NCBI GenBank assembly: GCA_038107835.1
Contig: JAYNHH010000005.1
Location: 40,129-104,128, forward strand
DNA from: MED-G116 sp038107835
Lineage (GTDB): Bacteria > Pseudomonadota > Alphaproteobacteria > Puniceispirillales > Puniceispirillaceae
Direction: 5' to 3'
DNA length: 64,000 nucleotides
In this document: positions 59,635-64,000 of the stretch, piece after piece
Layout of the letters: every line of letters starts with the position of its first letter
Position numbering within the stretch: position 1 is the stretch's first letter
Position numbers and translations under genes: made by a program
The notes under the pieces: model-generated
Seen by the model: only the letters and a program-made list of their open reading frames with translations
The model's database searches: none
Told to the model about the DNA's origin: nothing

Positions 59635-60807
59635 GTGACGGCGCCGGTATTCATTCTGGCGGGCGAGCCATCGGGCGATCAGCTGGCGGCAAGCATCATG
59701 GATGCGGTCGAGGCGCGTTTTGGCAGCCAGACATGGTTTGGCGTTGGTGGGCCGCAGATGCGCGAACGTGGGTTTGCAAGCGAGGCGGAGATGGCGCAGC
59801 TCTCGGTGATGGGTTTTGGCGCGGCGCTCAGCGCCTATCCACGGCTGTCAGCGCTGGCAGATGGGCTGGTCGAGCGGATTATCGAGGCCCGTCCCCGCGC
59901 CGTGATCACAGTCGATGCCAAGGGATTTTCGCTGCGGCTGGCGGCCCGGCTGAAAAAGCGGATGGCGGCCACGGGCTGGTCGGCACCAGTGATCCATGTC
60001 GTCGCGCCGACAGTCTGGGCCTGGGGCGCATGGCGGGCCAAAGCGGTGGCCCGCGCTGTGGACGGGCTGTTATGTCTGTTCCCCTTTGAGGTTGATTATT
60101 TCACACCGCATGGGCTGGATGCGCGGTTTATCGGGCATCCGGAGGCGTTCAATGCCAATCTGATGCCGCGTAGCGGAGATGACAGAGATGATAGCACAGA
60201 AAAACGGCTGCTGCTGCTGCCCGGCAGCCGGCGTTCGGAGATCAGGCGGCTGCTGCCGGTGATGCGCGATGCGCATGCGCTGCTTGCGGCAGATGGTGCG
60301 GTTGCGGCGGTGCTGGTGACGGTGCCACATCTGCAGGACGAGGTTGCGGCAATTCTGGGGAATGACAGCCGGATCAAGATTGTCAGCGGGCGCGACGCTT
60401 TCCATCAGCAGCTGCATCAGGCCGATGCGATGATGGCGGCGTCGGGGACGGTGACATTGCAGACGGCGCTGGCCGGGGTGCCGGGCGTTGCCTGCTACCG
60501 CACCTCGGCGCTGTCGGCGTTGATTGGCCGGTGGCTGGTCAGGATGGACCGGGTGATCCTGCCGAATGCGCTGCTGCAGCGCGAGGCCTATCCTTTCCTG
60601 TTTCAGCAGGAGGCTACGCCAGCCGCGCTGGCTGCGCATATCGAGAGCATTTTTTCAGGTACCGACGAGCCGACGGCGCAACCGGATTCGCATGCGGTCG
60701 CCCGGCGTAACGCCAGCGAATTGCGGGCGCTGCTGCGGGGTGGCAGCGATGATTTTGAAACGCTGGTGGCAGCGGCACTGGCACCCCATTTCGAGCTGCC
60801 GGGCTGA
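59635..60807 (+). CDS. lpxB: Lipid-A-disaccharide synthase
   Basis: 390 aa from GTG 59635. GT19 glycosyltransferase: FILAGEPSGDQLAASIM near 6-22, VIHVVAPTVWAWGAWRAK near 119-136, LLPGSRRSEIRRLLP near 194-208, ASGTVTLQTAL near 267-277. It joins lipid X to UDP-diacylglucosamine. GAGGGT lies before the GTG; a TTG five codons upstream also exists. It is the last gene before the N gap and converges on gltA. Confidence 0.95.
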   Translation: MTAPVFILAGEPSGDQLAASIMDAVEARFGSQTWFGVGGPQMRERGFASEAEMAQLSVMGFGAALSAYPRLSALADGLVERIIEARPRAVITVDAKGFSLRLAARLKKRMAATGWSAPVIHVVAPTVWAWGAWRAKAVARAVDGLLCLFPFEVDYFTPHGLDARFIGHPEAFNANLMPRSGDDRDDSTEKRLLLLPGSRRSEIRRLLPVMRDAHALLAADGAVAAVLVTVPHLQDEVAAILGNDSRIKIVSGRDAFHQQLHQADAMMAASGTVTLQTALAGVPGVACYRTSALSALIGRWLVRMDRVILPNALLQREAYPFLFQQEATPAALAAHIESIFSGTDEPTAQPDSHAVARRNASELRALLRGGSDDFETLVAAALAPHFELPG

Positions 60808-60834
60808 GCCGGGTTTCTGGCGGCCCAGCAGTGA

Positions 60835-60934
60835 NNNNNNNNNNNNNNNNNNNNNNNNNNNNNNNNNNNNNNNNNNNNNNNNNNNNNNNNNNNNNNNNNN
60901 NNNNNNNNNNNNNNNNNNNNNNNNNNNNNNNNNN
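60835..60934. other. Assembly gap (100 Ns)
   Basis: Exactly 100 N characters between the ends of the convergent lpxB and gltA. Round length suggests a placeholder of unknown true size. It removes the last codons of gltA and any terminator between the two genes. Confidence 0.99.
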
Positions 60935-62230
60935 GATGGCGGTGTAGCCGCGCAGTGTTGGTCCGGTGTAGAGCTGGCGCGGGCGGCCAATGCGCTGCGC
61001 CGGGTCCTTGATCATCTCGTTCCATTGCGCCACCCAGCCAACGGTGCGGGCAACGGCAAACAGCACGGTGAACATCGAGGTCGGGAACCCCATCGCCTTG
61101 AGGATGATGCCGGAATAGAAATCAACGTTTGGATAGAGCTTTTTATCTATAAAATACTGATCCTTGAGGGCTATTTCCTCAAGTTCCATCGCAATGTCGA
61201 GAAGTGGGTCGGTGACGCCAAGGCTGGCCAGCACCTCATGACAGGAATCGCGCATCACCTTGGCGCGGGGATCAAAATTCTTGTAGACGCGGTGGCCAAA
61301 GCCGAACAGCCGGAACGGATCATCCTTGTTACGCGCCTTGGCGACATATTCGGCGATGTTGTCCTTATGCCCGATCTCGGTGAGCATGTTGAGCACCGCC
61401 TCATTCGCGCCGCCATGTGCCGGCCCCCACAGCGAGGCGATGCCAGCAGCAATGCAGGCAAAGGGGTTGGCCCCGGATGAGCCGGCAAGACGCACGGTCG
61501 AGGTCGAGGCATTCTGTTCATGATCGGCATGCAGGATAAAGATCTTGTCCATCGCGTCGGCAAGGATCGGATTGACCTGATAATCCTCGGCCGGGACGGC
61601 AAAACACATATGCAGGAAATTTTCCGCATAGGTCAGATTGTTGCGCGGATGGTTGAAAGGCTGGCCAACCGAATATTTATAGGCCATCGCCGCCAGAGTC
61701 GGGATTTTCGCAATCAGCCGGCGCGAGGCAATCATCCGCTGCTGCGGGTCATGAATGTCGGTTGAGTCATGGTAGAAGGCCGACAGCGCGCCCACAACGC
61801 CGCACATGATCGCCATCGGATGCGCATCGCGGCGGAACCCCCGGAAAAAGATCGACAGCTGTTCATTGACCATCGTATGGCGGGTGATCGCCGTGTCGAA
61901 ATCAGCTTTCTGCTGGGCGTCCGGCAGCTCACCCTGGAGCAGCAGATAGGCAAGTTCGAGAAAATCGGATTGTTCCGCCAGCTCCTCAATCGCGTAGCCG
62001 CGGTGCAGAAGCACGCCCCTGTCGCCGTCAATATAGGTCAGGCCCGACAGGCATGAGCCGGTGGCACCATAGCCGGGATCAAAGGTGAACATTCCGCTTT
62101 TGGCGTAGAGATCGCGGATGTCGATGACGTCCGGGCCAATGCTGCCCTGCAGGGTCGACAGGGCAAAGCTGTCGCCCGTTTCATCGTTGGTGACAGTGAT
62201 CGTTTTTTTTGAATTCGCATCGGTTGCCAT
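60935..62230 (-). CDS. gltA: Citrate synthase, C-terminal end cut by the gap
   Basis: At least 432 aa of a type II (hexameric-family) citrate synthase. DPGYGATGSCLSGLTYIDGD near 52-71, the active-site His region HADHEQNASTSTVRLAGSSG near 230-249, WGPAHGGANEAV near 265-276, the second His in FGFGHRVYKNFDPRA and the Asp near VDFYSG. The sequence ends in TGPTLRGYTAI at the gap; homologues end a few residues later, so only a handful of codons are likely missing. It condenses oxaloacetate with acetyl-CoA. ATG 62230 is chosen; the upstream open frame is intergenic. Confidence 0.96.
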
Positions 62231-62309
62231 AATCGACCTCTTCAGACTGCGGTATGGTGATAACACAGCAGGATCAACGTCCATTCTGCGCCGGTATGGG
62301 GGATTTGTT

Positions 62310-63701
62310 TTATACCCCAAAACCCTGTTTTCTGCAAGTTTCCTCGACGCGCCGGATGGTTTCCTCGCGGCCAAGCGCGACAATCAAATCGACAATCGAC
62401 GGCGATTGCCTCGTCCCGGTCACGGCAGCCCGAAGCGGCAGGCCAATATCCTTCATCCTAACATCATTGGCGCTGAGCCATTCACCAAGAAAGGCCTGAA
62501 AGCTGTCAACGCTCCAGCTGGTTGCCGGTGCCGCAGCCATCAGCGCGGCAAGGCGGGCGCAGGCGGCCCCATCGAGCAGGGCGCGGGCACCCTCATCGGG
62601 GTCTGGCGCACCATCATGCAGCAGAAACGCCGCCGCATCGACAATCTCGAGATGCGATTTTGCCCGGTCGCGCAGAAGCGGCATCAGCGTCCTGATCCGT
62701 GCCTCGGCGGCGGCGCTGGTCGGGGTGATCAGCGGCGCAATCAGCGCATAGAGGCTGGCATCATCCATGGCCCGCAGATAATGTGCGTTGAGATCGCCCA
62801 GCTTTTCCGGATCAAACCGCGCCGGCGCGCGGCCAACGGCATCAAGCGAGAACCACTCGATCGCCTGGGCGCGGCTGATCACCTCATCATCGCCATGGCC
62901 CCAGCCAAGGCGGAGCAGATAATTGACCACCGCGTCGGCAAGATAGCCCTGATCGCGGTAGGAGTCGACGCCAAGCGCGCCATGGCGTTTCGAGAGTTTG
63001 GCCCCATCAGCGCCATGAATCAGCGGGATATGGGCAAATTCGGGACTGTCCCAGCCCATGCCGCGATAGACCATCGCCTGGCGAAAGGCGTTGTTCAGAT
63101 GGTCATCACCGCGGATCACATGGGTGATGCCCATATCATGATCATCGACAACAACGGCCAGCATGTAGGTGGGCGTGCCGTCGGCGCGCAGGATGACCAT
63201 GTCATCGAGGATCCTGTTCTGCACGGTGACCGCGCCCTGAACCAGATCAGTGATCGTCGTGCTGCCCTCGTCGGGCATTTTCATCCGCACGACAAAAGAG
63301 TGACCGGCGGCGGGAGCGTCACGGCGGTCACGCCAGGGTGAGCGGACAGGCAGACCCGCAGATTTTGCGCTGGTGCGCAGATCCTCAAGCTCGGCCGCAC
63401 TCAGATAGCAGCGATAGGCAGCACCGGCGGCGATCAGACTATTGGCAACCTCGACATGCCGGTCCGCCCGCGCCGATTGGCTGATCGCCGGCTCATCACT
63501 GGCAAGACCAAGCCAGTCCAGGCCGGCATGAATGGCAGCAACGGCAGCGTCGGTCGAGCGCTCGCGGTCGGTATCCTCGATGCGGAGCAGATAGCGGCCC
63601 CCGTGATGCCGGGCGAACAGCCAGTTGAACAGGGCGGTGCGCGCCCCGCCAATATGCAGGAACCCGGTTGGAGATGGCGCAAAACGCGTAACCACATTCA
63701 T
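62310..63701 (-). CDS. gltX: Glutamyl-tRNA synthetase
   Basis: 463 aa class I synthetase. HIGH-type motif PSPTGFLHIGGARTALFNW near 9-27 and KLSKRHGALGV near 233-243. The C-terminal anticodon-binding domain follows (~320-463). Many alphaproteobacteria carry two GltX copies, one of which may charge tRNA-Gln for later amidation; only one is seen here. It is 79 nt upstream of gltA on the same strand. Confidence 0.96.
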   Translation of the reverse strand: MNVVTRFAPSPTGFLHIGGARTALFNWLFARHHGGRYLLRIEDTDRERSTDAAVAAIHAGLDWLGLASDEPAISQSARADRHVEVANSLIAAGAAYRCYLSAAELEDLRTSAKSAGLPVRSPWRDRRDAPAAGHSFVVRMKMPDEGSTTITDLVQGAVTVQNRILDDMVILRADGTPTYMLAVVVDDHDMGITHVIRGDDHLNNAFRQAMVYRGMGWDSPEFAHIPLIHGADGAKLSKRHGALGVDSYRDQGYLADAVVNYLLRLGWGHGDDEVISRAQAIEWFSLDAVGRAPARFDPEKLGDLNAHYLRAMDDASLYALIAPLITPTSAAAEARIRTLMPLLRDRAKSHLEIVDAAAFLLHDGAPDPDEGARALLDGAACARLAALMAAAPATSWSVDSFQAFLGEWLSANDVRMKDIGLPLRAAVTGTRQSPSIVDLIVALGREETIRRVEETCRKQGFGV

Positions 63702-63833
63702 AATCTGTTAATGCCTCTCATGCTAGTTTACCCGCTGATGGACCAGTGCGGATGGCGGTCTGATCGGACAGGGCTGGCTGCGCGGCGCATCCTACATCAC
63801 GCGCCCGGCCAAAGGCGAGGGAAAAGCTGTGCG

Positions 63834-64000
63834 ATGCTGATGATTTCACCCGAACGTCGGATCCTGATCCTGCTGGCGGGAATGATTGCCGGGATCGCGC
63901 TGGTTCTGGCCGGATATGGCAGCCGGGACCTGCGCCTGGCCGGTGTCATGGCGGCGGCGGCGCTGTGGCTTGGCAGTGTGATTCGCATGCGGCGCACCGG
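63834..64000 (+). CDS. Unidentified membrane protein, N-terminal part
   Basis: 55 codons are open from ATG 63834 to the window edge. Two hydrophobic segments (about 10-27 and 34-49) are separated by a short GSRDLRL loop, then basic residues (IRMRRT). I do not recognise it. In related genomes comEC often diverges from gltX, but this short N-terminus is not diagnostic. The 132 bases between gltX and this gene hold no feature I can name. Confidence 0.5.
   Translation, partial: MLMISPERRILILLAGMIAGIALVLAGYGSRDLRLAGVMAAAALWLGSVIRMRRT

Noticed and set aside
62118..63341. Long plus-strand open frame opposite gltA and gltX
   Set aside because: It is the antisense shadow of two clearly conserved minus-strand genes, with a composition typical of reverse-strand codon bias.
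1..64000. tRNA, rRNA, CRISPR, insertion-sequence or prophage content
   Set aside because: Scanning for T-loop-like sequences, spaced direct repeats and transposase or integrase motifs gave only hits inside conserved coding genes, or none.

Overview
The window is a 64 kb piece of a gene-dense alphaproteobacterial chromosome. The support is gene order: dnaE-rpsB-tsf-pyrH-frr-uppS-cdsA-dxr-rseP-bamA-ompH-lpxD-fabZ-lpxA-lpxI-lpxB converging on gltA-gltX, and pdxJ-acpS-lepB-rnc-era-recO. It is also supported by a DUF2842 protein, an LpxI (DUF1009) rather than LpxH, an Asp-type HemB and a single long Rsh protein. Codon use is moderately GC-rich and even throughout, and many genes overlap by 4 nt or start with GTG or TTG. 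A marine SAR116-like lineage would fit, but that is a guess from general resemblance. One run of 100 Ns (60835-60934) marks a scaffold gap, so this is a draft assembly.

Region 1 (1-9085) is a corrin-ring cluster: cobH (partial), cobL, cobI, a cbiG-cobJ fusion and cobM on the plus strand, then cobB and cobA on the minus strand, then cbiD and cobK on the plus strand. The pathway is mixed in type. CbiD and a complete CbiG, typical of the early-cobalt (anaerobic) route, sit beside a CobL-type CbiE/CbiT fusion. No cobG or cobF is seen here. Region 2 (9136-13980) holds a thiolase, an FadJ-like bifunctional beta-oxidation enzyme, an EamA exporter and a TauE/SafE permease. Region 3 (14075-16193) holds small genes: DUF2842, a SprT-like protease overlapping an AlkB-like 2OG-Fe(II) oxygenase, and a long-form ribosome hibernation factor.

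Region 4 (16222-20399, minus strand) is the lower half of B12 assembly: cobU (cobP), cobT, cobS and a histidine phosphatase that may do the CobC step, behind a PLP-dependent Thr/Ser dehydratase. Region 5 (20585-34228) is housekeeping: dapA, smpB, a family-5 uracil-DNA glycosylase, a NYN-domain nuclease-like protein, folK, rpoZ, rsh, a DUF2062 protein, pdxJ, acpS, lepB, rnc, era, recO and parC. Region 6 (34260-45643) has bpt, ilvA with an ACT domain, hemB, a 3-hydroxyisobutyryl-CoA hydrolase-like enzyme, proS, lolC, lolD and dnaE.

Region 7 (45891-60807) is the translation, isoprenoid, outer-membrane and lipid A cluster. Region 8 (60935-64000) holds gltA (last codons lost in the gap), gltX and the start of an unidentified membrane protein. 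I saw no tRNA, rRNA, CRISPR array, insertion sequence or prophage. Apart from the N gap, no gene-free stretch exceeds about 250 bases. The most interesting non-coding signals are a structured leader before rpsB, a strong Shine-Dalgarno mini-ORF with an in-frame amber stop just before cbiD, and several short tandem repeats at gene ends.
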